From assembly GCA_946528255.1 (NCBI GenBank), contig CAMMYR010000054.1, positions 1 to 5,561 on the forward strand: DNA of 5,561 nucleotides, in the 5' to 3' direction. Position 1 is the first letter of the stretch. The number at the start of each line of letters is the position of its first letter. Of this stretch, positions 1-5,561 are shown piece after piece. The DNA comes from an uncultured Methanomicrobiales archaeon (GTDB lineage Archaea; Thermoplasmatota; Thermoplasmata; Methanomassiliicoccales; Methanomethylophilaceae). The translations under genes and the position numbers were made by a program. The notes below the pieces were generated by a model. That model was not told where the DNA came from, made no database searches, and was given only the letters and a program-made list of their open reading frames with translations.

Positions 1-2
1 AC

Positions 3-2399
3 ATACTTGTGATAGAATATGCGAACGAATCGCAGCTCGAGGCCGCCGCCTCGCTCCACCTCGGCTTCACGGCGCTCATGGTCAAGGAATACGGGGATAA
101 GATCTCCGTGTCCAACTACGGCACCTATTCCCGCGACGGCGAGATCGGGGGCATAATGCTCCTGGCGGTTTCCAACCATGACGAGAGCTTCGACATCGGC
201 GACGAGACCGGCAACATAAGGGACCTCGTCTCCGAGGCCAAGGCCGATATGGGAGTCGATCTCCCCACCTACCTGACCGGCTCCGCCGCCATCGGATACG
301 ACACCGAGAAATCCTCCATGGAAGATGTTTCGAAGGTCGACCCGCTGAGCATCCTGCTCATCTTCGTCCTGCTGGGGCTGTTCTTCTACGCCCTGGTCAC
401 AGCCGTCCTGCCCCCCGCGGTCGTCGGAATGGCATACGGGATCGTCCTGATGGCGCTGTACTTCATCGGCAGCGTCCTGGATATCTTCTACATCACGCAG
501 GTCCTGATCCTGGTCTCCATGCTGGGGGCCGGATGCGACTACGCCATCTTCATCATCACCAGGTACAGGGATGAGTGCAAGAACGGCAAGGATCACGACG
601 AGGCCCTCCGCGAGGCCATCGTATGGGGTGGGGAGGCTGTCTTCACCTCCGGTATCTCCGTCATCATCGGATTCGCCGCCCTGGCGCTATGCGACTTCTC
701 CATGGTCCAGACCATGGGAATCATCCTGGCGCTCGGAATCGCCGTCGCGCTCGCCGCTGCGCTGACCTTCATACCCTCGCTCATCAACCTCCTGCACGAC
801 AGGATCTTCTGGCCCAGCAACATCCAGAAGTACAAGGATAACGAGGAGCGCTCCCTCCAGCCCGGGAAGAAGGGCTTCCACGCACGCATGTCCAGCGGCT
901 CCAGGAGGTACTTCTCCTGGCTCTCCCGCTTCACCGAGAAGCGCGCCCTGCCCATCGCGCTGGCGCTCGTCCTCGTGGCGGTGCCCTCCATCTACTACTA
1001 CACGCAGACAGAAGATTCGGCGGATATGATCTCCGTCATGCCCGACTCCGAGTCCGTGGACGGTCTCGAGACCATCATGGACAATGCGGACGGTGGAATG
1101 ATCATGCCCACTTACGTGGTGCTCGACCTCGGCGGCAGCATCGGTACCGTCGGCATACTGCCTTTGGGCGAAACACAGATTCCATACATACAATGGAACG
1201 CGAAGGGACTGACATTCGATGAGACCGGGAAGCCCGCGGGCGTCGTACCGGCTCTGATGCAGATCTCCGCGGACATAACCAGCGACTACCCCGACGAGGT
1301 TGGAACCGTCAGCGGTACCAACTCCTGGCAGCTGATCTACATGCAGATCGCGCAGAAGGCAGGCACCACCGACCCCACCGTCATCAACCCCGAAGCGATC
1401 AAGATGCTCCCCGCAGCGGTCAAGGACCCCATACTCGCGGTCCTGGTCGCCGTAGGCGGACTCACGATGAACGCTGCACCCGACACCCCCGTCTCCCCCG
1501 ATGGGAAGATCGTCGTCGCCAACCTCATCGACGGCATACTGAACGTCGGCACCGGCATCGTCAACGGGGCGGCCGACCACGTTGCCATGATGGTCGTCAC
1601 CTCCGGGGAGCCGATGGCCGACGATACCCTCGACTTCGTCACCGAGCTCAGGGACGCCTTCCACGGCACCGGCGGATACGACTCCTACGGCCTGTGGACC
1701 GCATCCTATATCACCGGAACCCCCGCCAGCATGCTGGACATCTCATCCGAGGTCGAGAGCCAGTTCTCCATGATCAGGATCGTCGTCGCGATTCTGCTGG
1801 TGGCCCTGCTGTTCTTCATCCTGGGAAGCTACCTCACGCCCATCAGGGCGGTCGTGGCCATCCTGCTGAGCGTCATAACCACCGTGGCCCTGACCCGCTT
1901 CCTGTTCGCGGAGCTGCTGGACACCCCGGTGCTGTTCCTAATCCCGATCGTCCTGTTCGTGGTCCTCCTGGGACTGGGAATGGACTACGAGATCTTCCTC
2001 ACCACCAAGATACGCGAGAACAAGGCGAAGGGGATGGACAACCACAAGGCCATCTCCGAGGCCATCAAGCAGGCCGGACCCGTCATCAGCCTCTGCGCGC
2101 TGATCATGGGAGGCACATTCCTGACCCTGACCCTGGCCGGCTCCTCCATGCTGAAGGAGTTCGGTTTCGCCCTGGGCGCGGGAATCCTCATCGATGGACT
2201 GCTCATGGTCGGTTTCTGCAGCCCCGCCGTCATGCACCTGATGGGCGACTGGAGCTGGAAGGGCCCCGGATTCCTCACCAGGAGGCACGGGATGAACCCC
2301 GACGGCAGCCTGGCCGAGAAGAACGAGTCCGAGCGATCGGAAAACCAAATGGGCCCCTCCGGGGGCCCCAAACCCATTACTCTGTTCTCCCATCCCTGA
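3..2399 (+). CDS. MMPL/RND-family membrane transporter, 5'-truncated by the window edge
   Basis: The frame is open to the left edge, so the GTG at 9 is probably an internal Val; TM1 and most of the first extracytoplasmic domain are missing. Numbering from that codon, about 110 residues of soluble domain lead into TM2-TM6 (about 113-262) and TM7 (312-330). A second extracytoplasmic domain (about 335-585) and TM8-TM12 (588-745) follow. Both repeats keep the Asp-Tyr pair in the middle of the membrane domain: GCDYAIF (D177/Y178) and GMDYEIF (D659/Y660), each followed by a basic/acidic R-x-R-[DE]-like cytoplasmic motif. In MmpL3 such pairs relay protons, so this should be a proton-driven exporter of a lipid or other hydrophobic substrate; the substrate cannot be read from sequence. 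The C-terminal tail after about 765 is hydrophilic, and its last 16 residues overlap a GC hairpin. The stop is TGA. The family call is firm; the role is inferred. Confidence 0.9.
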   Translation: MLVIEYANESQLEAAASLHLGFTALMVKEYGDKISVSNYGTYSRDGEIGGIMLLAVSNHDESFDIGDETGNIRDLVSEAKADMGVDLPTYLTGSAAIGYDTEKSSMEDVSKVDPLSILLIFVLLGLFFYALVTAVLPPAVVGMAYGIVLMALYFIGSVLDIFYITQVLILVSMLGAGCDYAIFIITRYRDECKNGKDHDEALREAIVWGGEAVFTSGISVIIGFAALALCDFSMVQTMGIILALGIAVALAAALTFIPSLINLLHDRIFWPSNIQKYKDNEERSLQPGKKGFHARMSSGSRRYFSWLSRFTEKRALPIALALVLVAVPSIYYYTQTEDSADMISVMPDSESVDGLETIMDNADGGMIMPTYVVLDLGGSIGTVGILPLGETQIPYIQWNAKGLTFDETGKPAGVVPALMQISADITSDYPDEVGTVSGTNSWQLIYMQIAQKAGTTDPTVINPEAIKMLPAAVKDPILAVLVAVGGLTMNAAPDTPVSPDGKIVVANLIDGILNVGTGIVNGAADHVAMMVVTSGEPMADDTLDFVTELRDAFHGTGGYDSYGLWTASYITGTPASMLDISSEVESQFSMIRIVVAILLVALLFFILGSYLTPIRAVVAILLSVITTVALTRFLFAELLDTPVLFLIPIVLFVVLLGLGMDYEIFLTTKIRENKAKGMDNHKAISEAIKQAGPVISLCALIMGGTFLTLTLAGSSMLKEFGFALGAGILIDGLLMVGFCSPAVMHLMGDWSWKGPGFLTRRHGMNPDGSLAEKNESERSENQMGPSGGPKPITLFSHP
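2351..2368 (+). terminator. GC-rich hairpin in the last codons of the transporter gene
   Basis: GGGCCCC at 2351-2357 pairs perfectly with GGGGCCC at 2362-2368 around a TCCG loop. A pyrimidine-rich, T-containing stretch follows (2376-2396). It lies 29 bases before the TGA stop, so it is inside the reading frame. It may help end or stabilise the transcript before the tRNA promoter; no long T-run is present, so the terminator role is tentative. Confidence 0.35.
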
Positions 2400-2423
2400 C
2401 GGATTGTCTGGACCAGGGACACA

Positions 2424-2435
2424 AACCTTTATGAA
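2424..2435 (+). promoter_or_regulatory. Archaeal BRE/TATA-like element for tRNA-Thr
   Basis: AAACCTTTATGA at 2424-2435 has an A-rich BRE-like part followed by a TTTATG TATA-like core. The core centre is about 35 bases before the first tRNA base. With the usual archaeal spacing of about 25-27 bases, transcription would start near 2456-2458 and leave a short leader of about 8 bases for RNase P to remove. Only the motif and spacing support this. Confidence 0.5.
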
Positions 2436-2464
2436 TGAGATTCGGATAAGGACGAATCACACAC

Positions 2465-2539
2465 GCCGCCGTGGCTAAGGGGTATAGCGATGCCTTGGTA
2501 AGGCATAGGTCGTGGGTTCGATTCCCATCGGCGGCTCCA
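2465..2539 (+). tRNA. tRNA-Thr (anticodon GGU), no intron, CCA encoded
   Basis: A full cloverleaf can be drawn. The acceptor stem is GCCGCCG (2465-2471) with CGGCGGC (2529-2535), seven Watson-Crick pairs. The D arm is GCTA/TAGC (2474-2477, 2485-2488) around AGGGGTA. The anticodon stem is ATGCC/GGCAT (2490-2494, 2502-2506) with loop TTGGTAA and anticodon GGT at 2497-2499. The variable loop is AGGTC. The T arm is GTGGG/CCCAT around TTCGATT (2512-2528), with one G-U pair. T2536 is the discriminator and CCA occupies 2537-2539. G1-C72, C2-G71, G35, U36 and U73 fit archaeal threonine identity. It reads ACC and ACU. It has its own upstream TATA-like element and converges with the DUF1015 gene. Confidence 0.96.
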
Positions 2540-2555
2540 TTATCTTCTCTAAACA

Positions 2556-2590
2556 GTGGATTCCGATTCCCATCGTCTGGGCGGAGCCAT
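2556..2590 (+). repeat. Degenerate second copy of the tRNA-Thr 3' end
   Basis: The stretch starting GTGGATTCCGATTCCCATCG at 2556 matches the T-arm region of the tRNA (2512-2530) with one substitution and one inserted base, including an identical 12-mer CGATTCCCATCG (2519-2530 and 2564-2575). After a 5-base interruption it continues with GCGGAGCCAT (2581-2590), resembling the tRNA end GCGGCTCCAT (2531-2540). Copies lie about 45 bases apart. No 5' tRNA half accompanies it, so it is not a second tRNA gene. A 3'-end copy beside a tRNA is the usual mark of integrase-mediated insertion at the T-arm/acceptor, so this may be an attachment-site remnant; slippage duplication is the alternative. Confidence 0.55.
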
Positions 2591-2607
2591 GGAAGGAATC
2601 ACCGAAG

Positions 2608-2627
2608 CCTCTCCGGAGAGGGGCCCC
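2608..2627 (-). terminator. Palindromic GC hairpin just after the DUF1015 stop
   Basis: CCTCTCCGGAGAGG at 2608-2621 is a perfect 14-base palindrome, and GGGGCCCC (2620-2627) is an overlapping 8-base one. On the minus strand this sits 4-24 bases after the TGA stop of the DUF1015 gene, so it would form at the transcript 3' end. No clear U-run follows. It also lies in the convergent gap between the tRNA and DUF1015 and could act in both directions. Confidence 0.4.
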
Positions 2628-2631
2628 GATG

Positions 2632-3813
2632 TCACCTCATGAGGTAGAACACGAATCCCGACCAGATCTTCGGGAAGAAGTAGGTGGTCTTCTTGGGCAT
2701 GCGCTTGCCCGCCATGGAGAGATCCCAGATGCTCTGGAGGCTCGGGTCGTTGAGCACGATGGCCAGATCGTGCTTCTTCTCCGCCATGGCCGCCTTGACC
2801 GAGGGGTACTCGGCATCGAAAGAAATCGTTGCCTTGCCCTCGTCGGATTTGTACACAGCTTTGAGGATCTTCTCCTGCGCCACATAGGTGTCCAGCTTCC
2901 ACATCCCCTCGCCGTCGTAATCGGCCAGCATGCACAGGCCGGATTTGAAGATCAATCCCATCATGTGGTCCTTCAGGCCGGCCTCCATCTCCTCCTGGGA
3001 GACCTCGATCGTCCTGAGTTCCTTGGAGATCCCCTTGACGGCGTTCTTCTCGGAGATGTTCCCCGTGTCGACCAGGCGGTGGGTGGGCCAGATGACCAGG
3101 CCCGCATCGTCGGCGGCTACCATGGTGGTCAGCACATACCCCTTCTTCTCGTCGTCCGGGTTCTCCAGCGAATAGTTGAGGGCGGTCTCGTACCTGTGGT
3201 GGCCGTCCGCGATGAGCATGTTCTGGTCCTTCAGCTCCTCGGTGACCCTGGCGGTGATCTCCGGGTCGGAGAGGCAGTGGTACTTGTGCTCCACGCCCGT
3301 GTCGTCCACGTACCTGTAGACCAGCTTGGCGTTGTCCCTGATCTTCCTGTTGAGCTCGGGGGAGAATCCCTGGAAGATCCCGAATATGGATTCCAGATGG
3401 GCCTCCATGTCCCTCAGGAGGTTCAGGCGGTCCGCCTTGACCTTGGAGAAGGTCTCCTCGTGGGGGATGATGTGGCCGTTCTCGTACTTCTCGGTCTTCA
3501 GGATCCCGACGATGCCGGTGCGCACCCTCTGGGTGCCGTTGTCGTCGAAGGTCTGCTCGTAGATGTAGAACGAATCCTGATCCTGCTTCAGCGCGCCCTG
3601 CTCGATCCAGGAATCCAGCGTCTTCCTGGATCCGTGGTACCTCTTGTCCGCATCGGGGCTGAGCGTGAGGTTGGTGACATTGAAGGGCCTGGATTTCAGG
3701 TCCTTCAGGTAATCCTCCCCGATGACATCGTAGGGAGGGGATATGCGGTCGCCGACGTGCTCGCCGGCCCTGATGTTGGGCCTGTAGCCCTTGAACGGTA
3801 GGAACGTCACCAT
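2632..3813 (-). CDS. DUF1015 family protein (COG4198), function unknown
   Basis: The 393-residue product has the usual length and all recognisable blocks of DUF1015 (PF06245). These are an N-terminal PFKGYRP, SPPYDVI (25-31), HEETF followed by KADRLNLLR (118-134), ADGHHRYETAL (202-212), a TTMV...GLVIWPTHRLV block (229-248), and a C-terminal MPKKTTYFFPK then SG (372-386). No signal peptide or membrane segment is visible, so it is probably cytoplasmic. The family is widespread in bacteria and archaea, and I know of no established reaction for it. The DGHHR core resembles the motif of ParB-fold serine kinases (SerK/SbnI), a weak functional hint. The ATG at 3813 is chosen because family homology begins immediately there and AGAGG lies 7 bases upstream (3821-3825); the frame stays open further upstream but only as antisense shadow. 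It follows hypE on the same strand after a 101-base gap with a hairpin, so separate transcription is likely. The stop is TGA. Confidence 0.93.
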   Translation of the reverse strand: MVTFLPFKGYRPNIRAGEHVGDRISPPYDVIGEDYLKDLKSRPFNVTNLTLSPDADKRYHGSRKTLDSWIEQGALKQDQDSFYIYEQTFDDNGTQRVRTGIVGILKTEKYENGHIIPHEETFSKVKADRLNLLRDMEAHLESIFGIFQGFSPELNRKIRDNAKLVYRYVDDTGVEHKYHCLSDPEITARVTEELKDQNMLIADGHHRYETALNYSLENPDDEKKGYVLTTMVAADDAGLVIWPTHRLVDTGNISEKNAVKGISKELRTIEVSQEEMEAGLKDHMMGLIFKSGLCMLADYDGEGMWKLDTYVAQEKILKAVYKSDEGKATISFDAEYPSVKAAMAEKKHDLAIVLNDPSLQSIWDLSMAGKRMPKKTTYFFPKIWSGFVFYLMR

Positions 3814-3831
3814 GATGGAGCCTCTGATTGA

Positions 3832-3869
3832 GTATAACTGGTGCTCCTTAAAGAGGATGTCGATAAATG
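3832..3869 (-). promoter_or_regulatory. Candidate promoter region of the DUF1015 gene
   Basis: Reading the minus strand after the hairpin, three TATA-like stretches occur: ACATTTATCG (3869-3860), CTTTAAGG (centre about 3851) and TTATAC (3837-3832). The middle one lies about 38 bases before the ATG at 3813 and would give a leader of about 12 bases containing the AGAGG ribosome-binding site, so it fits best. The last is slightly too close (about 22 bases) for a leaderless start. Which one is used cannot be decided from sequence. Confidence 0.4.
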
Positions 3870-3897
3870 TGCATCCGCCCGTCGCCAGGCGGATGCA
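3870..3897 (-). terminator. Strong hairpin between hypE and the DUF1015 gene
   Basis: TGCATCCGCC (3870-3879) pairs perfectly with GGCGGATGCA (3888-3897), a 10-bp stem with an 8-base loop. It lies 18 bases after the hypE stop on the minus strand and is followed by CATTTATC. A 10-bp perfect stem is unlikely by chance in a window this size, and it falls exactly in the only spacer between these two genes. It is most simply a 3'-end or terminator structure for hypE; an RNA-processing or regulatory element for DUF1015 is possible. Confidence 0.55.
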
Positions 3898-3914
3898 GTA
3901 ATGAACGAAAACGT

Positions 3915-4961
3915 TCAGCAGATCCTGGGAACGGGGTCCCCTGCGGGGGCCTCCAATATCCTGCGGCCGCCGATCTCCGTCCTGAGGACGACCCTCTCCA
4001 CGCCGTCGACGGCATGGCCGATGATGGCCGCATCCTTCCCCTCGGGGGTCCTGCGGATCGCCTTGAGGACCTCGTCGGCCATCTCCGGGACCACGCCGAT
4101 CACGCACTTGCCCTCGTTGCCTATGGACAAGGGATCTATGCCGAGCATGTCGCAGGCGTTGGCTACGCCATCCCTTATGGGGATGGCGGATGAATCGATC
4201 TCCATCCCGATGTGGGATTTGGAGCACCATTCGTTGAGGGTGTTGGCGAGGCCCCCACGGGTGGGGTCCTTCATCGCCACTATGCCTCCGGCCTTCAGGC
4301 CTTCCGCTATCATCTTGTTCAGCGGGGCCACGTCGCTCTGGAGATCGGTGTCGAACCCGTATCCCTCCCTGAACGAGAGGAGCGAGACCCCATGGTCGCC
4401 CATGTAACCGGAGACGATTATCGCATCGCCCGGCTTCACGTTGGAATCGGTGCACCACCTGTGCTCCACGGGCCTGTACTCCGCGGCCTTGGCGAGATCG
4501 GAATCCAGGATGTCGGACCTCTTGCCGATGGCGGAGGTGGACATGAACATCTGGTCCACCGCACCGGCGCCGACCACCTTGGTATCCCCGGTGGCTATGG
4601 GCACACCGCATCCCTCGGCGGTCCTGCCCATGCTGTCGAACACCCTGTCGACGATGTCCATGTCGAGGCCCTCCTCGATCACGACGGAACATGCCAGTGC
4701 GATGGGCGTGGCGCCCATGACTGAGATGTCGTTCACAGTGCCAGCGACGGAAAGTTTCCCTATATCCCCTCCGGGGAAGAACAGGGGCTTGACCGTGTGG
4801 CCGTCGATGGTGAAGACCACGTCGTCCACTACCGCCGAGTCGTCCATGGAATCCAACGGGACGTCGGCCTTCATCTTGGGGAAGTGGCTGGTGACATGCT
4901 TGGAGAGGAACTCCTGCATGAGCTCCCCGCCCGCACCGTGGTTGAGAATCACCTTGGGCAT
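3915..4961 (-). other. hypE: HypE portion, possible separate 348-residue HypE from an internal ATG
   Basis: Starting at the ATG 4961, the product begins exactly like a normal HypE (ILNHGAGGELM, residues 5-15) and has normal length. Counting from that Met: MDDSAVV (39-45); PLFFPGGDIGKL then SVAGTVNDIS (59-80), part of the ATP-binding N-terminal domain; GVPIATGDTKVV (119-130); SGYMGDHGVSLLS (184-196); MKDPTRGGLANTLNEW (230-245); IPIRDGV (260-266); and GNEGKCVIGV (281-290). The C-terminus GDPVPRIC ends in the conserved acceptor Cys348. Residues about 149-174 look longer than in HypE proteins I know. A TATA-like box about 26 bases upstream suits a leaderless transcript from this start. The fold is PurM/AIR-synthase-like, but the PRIC end separates HypE from other family members such as ThiL, SelD or PurM. 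Confidence 0.75.
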
Positions 4962-5534
4962 GCCTGCATAATCCGAAGGGTTGGATATAGTAGTTGGGTT
5001 TGGAAAGGGCCGTCGGAGGCCCTCGCGGGCTGTTCGCTCCCCCGGGGAATACTTCCCGATGACCTCGGCGTGTGCCAGCACATGCCCTTTCATCGCGAAG
5101 TACAGGTCGTTCATCATGAACCCGCGGGAAAGCCCCAGCTCGCAGTCCAGGGCGTACGCCTTCAATGTGTACCTGTGCTCCCTGTCAGGGGGCGCCATGC
5201 CGCCGTAACCGGTGGCCTGCTCCACGGTCAGGGAATCGGCGATGCTGTGCCAGCTGTTGCATCCCTCGGTAAAATCGGAAGCCCTTCCGGACTCGCCCTC
5301 CTCCACCTTGGCGCGCTTGAGGTCGCAGAGAATCCAGTGGATCCAGTCGAATCCGCAGACCGGGATCGCATCGTAGTCGTCGAGAACAACAGCGAACGAT
5401 ACCGTGCCCTCGGGGGCATCGGTTATCTCGAACGGGACGGACAGCGACGGCATCCCGTCCCTGAACTCGGTCCCCTTGGCACCGTAGCGGTCCATGAAGG
5501 AGCCGTTGGATATACCGGCGCTGGCTATGCGCAT
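3915..5534 (-). CDS. hypE: PEBP-like domain fused in frame to hydrogenase maturation protein HypE
   Basis: One uninterrupted frame of 539 codons. Residues 1-165 form a YbhB/YbcL-type PEBP domain: a start like MRIASAGISNGSF, then DDYDA (52-56), HW (66-67), TGYGGMAPP (108-116), HRYTLKAYALD (120-130) and GHVLAHAEVIGKY (150-162). Asp55, His66 and His120 match the family's anion-binding pocket. Residues 166-191 are a linker without recognisable homology. Residues 192-539 are a full-length HypE, which with HypF converts a carbamoyl group on its C-terminal Cys to thiocyanate, the CN source for the [NiFe] active site. The ATG at 5534 is preceded by GAGGG with a 6-base gap, and PEBP homology begins there, although the frame stays open to the right edge (9 more codons). 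No hypC, hypD or hypF is in view. The fused protein may be real, or HypE may be made separately from its internal ATG at 4961. Domain calls are firm; the fusion as a working protein is uncertain. Confidence 0.8.
   Translation of the reverse strand: MRIASAGISNGSFMDRYGAKGTEFRDGMPSLSVPFEITDAPEGTVSFAVVLDDYDAIPVCGFDWIHWILCDLKRAKVEEGESGRASDFTEGCNSWHSIADSLTVEQATGYGGMAPPDREHRYTLKAYALDCELGLSRGFMMNDLYFAMKGHVLAHAEVIGKYSPGERTAREGLRRPFPNPTTISNPSDYAGMPKVILNHGAGGELMQEFLSKHVTSHFPKMKADVPLDSMDDSAVVDDVVFTIDGHTVKPLFFPGGDIGKLSVAGTVNDISVMGATPIALACSVVIEEGLDMDIVDRVFDSMGRTAEGCGVPIATGDTKVVGAGAVDQMFMSTSAIGKRSDILDSDLAKAAEYRPVEHRWCTDSNVKPGDAIIVSGYMGDHGVSLLSFREGYGFDTDLQSDVAPLNKMIAEGLKAGGIVAMKDPTRGGLANTLNEWCSKSHIGMEIDSSAIPIRDGVANACDMLGIDPLSIGNEGKCVIGVVPEMADEVLKAIRRTPEGKDAAIIGHAVDGVERVVLRTEIGGRRILEAPAGDPVPRIC
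4984..4993 (-). promoter_or_regulatory. TATA-like box upstream of the internal HypE start
   Basis: On the minus strand CTACTATATC (4993-4984) contains TATATC centred about 26 bases before the ATG at 4961, with AAACCCAA upstream as a possible BRE. This is the expected distance for an archaeal promoter starting transcription at or next to the ATG. It lies inside the reading frame that links the PEBP and HypE parts. Confidence 0.45.
5006..5023 (-). terminator. Hairpin in the PEBP-HypE linker
   Basis: AGGGCC and GGCCCT (5006-5011 and 5018-5023) form a 6-bp stem with a 6-base loop. On the minus strand the stem is followed directly by TTTCC. It begins about 20 bases after the codons for the usual PEBP end (GKY). 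A stem of this size can arise by chance; its place just beyond the PEBP domain and before a TATA-like box is what makes it suggestive of an old gene end. Confidence 0.3.
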
Positions 5535-5561
5535 CGCGCACCCTCGTAGCAGATCAGGGAT

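Noticed and set aside
1158..1225. AT-richer patch with less common codons in the transporter's second extracytoplasmic domain
   Set aside because: The frame stays intact and the patch is short, so ordinary codon variation explains it as well as recombination does.
687..1664. Long minus-strand open frame opposite the transporter
   Set aside because: Low-complexity, Gly/Asp/Val/His-rich product with no motif, a shadow of the transporter codons in GC-rich DNA.
2634..2645. Twelve-base palindrome ACCTCATGAGGT over the DUF1015 stop
   Set aside because: About one such palindrome is expected by chance in a window this long, and it is coding sequence.
2512..3801. Long plus-strand open frame opposite the DUF1015 gene
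   Set aside because: It is the antisense shadow of a well-supported DUF1015 gene; its product is Val/Leu/Gly-rich without domain motifs and begins inside the tRNA.
3902..3917. TGAACG-AAAA-CGTTCA hairpin containing the hypE stop codon
   Set aside because: Six-base stems with short loops are expected several times per window; the neighbouring 10-bp stem is the better candidate for the gene-end signal.
3814..4692. Upstream in-frame extension of the DUF1015 frame to a 686-residue product
   Set aside because: The extra part is a different frame of hypE on the same strand, rich in Arg/Gly/His as expected for a shifted GC-rich frame; DUF1015 homology begins at the ATG 3813.
4797..5549. Plus-strand open frame opposite the PEBP part
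   Set aside because: Shadow of the PEBP/HypE coding strand, with no recognisable domain.
5535..5561. End of a possible upstream gene at the right edge
   Set aside because: Only 27 bases are visible. TGA at 5556-5554 could end an upstream gene in another frame, but nothing identifies it.

Overview
The window looks like archaeal chromosome, most likely a Thermoplasmata-type methanogen of the Methanomassiliicoccales kind. This placement is an inference from several signs: moderately high GC; a tRNA-Thr with U73 as discriminator; TATA-like boxes about 25-35 bases before starts; a stand-alone HypE, which implies [NiFe] hydrogenases; and TGA as the stop of all three protein genes. No single marker fixes the lineage.

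Layout: (1) 3-2399 (+) is the 3' part of an MMPL/RND-type membrane transporter whose 5' end lies outside the window. (2) 2400-2464 is a short spacer carrying a TATA-like element for the tRNA. (3) 2465-2539 (+) is tRNA-Thr(GGU) with an encoded CCA. It is followed at 2556-2590 by a degenerate second copy of its own 3' end. (4) 2632-3813 (-) is a complete DUF1015 (COG4198) protein of unknown function, convergent with the tRNA. (5) 3814-3914 is a spacer with a strong 10-bp hairpin and promoter-like elements. (6) 3915-5534 (-) is one uninterrupted 539-codon frame. It joins a phosphatidylethanolamine-binding-protein (PEBP, YbhB/YbcL-like) domain to a complete HypE ending in the expected C-terminal Cys.

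The plus-strand transporter and tRNA face the minus-strand hypE/DUF1015 pair. HypE makes the thiocyanate/cyanide ligand precursor for [NiFe]-hydrogenase assembly, while the transporter, the DUF1015 protein and the PEBP domain have no evident link to that pathway. I do not see a coherent new multi-gene system. The most unusual items are the in-frame PEBP-HypE join, whose linker DNA looks like an intergenic region (hairpin plus TATA box) yet has no stop codon, and the partial duplication of the tRNA-Thr 3' end, which resembles an attachment-site remnant.
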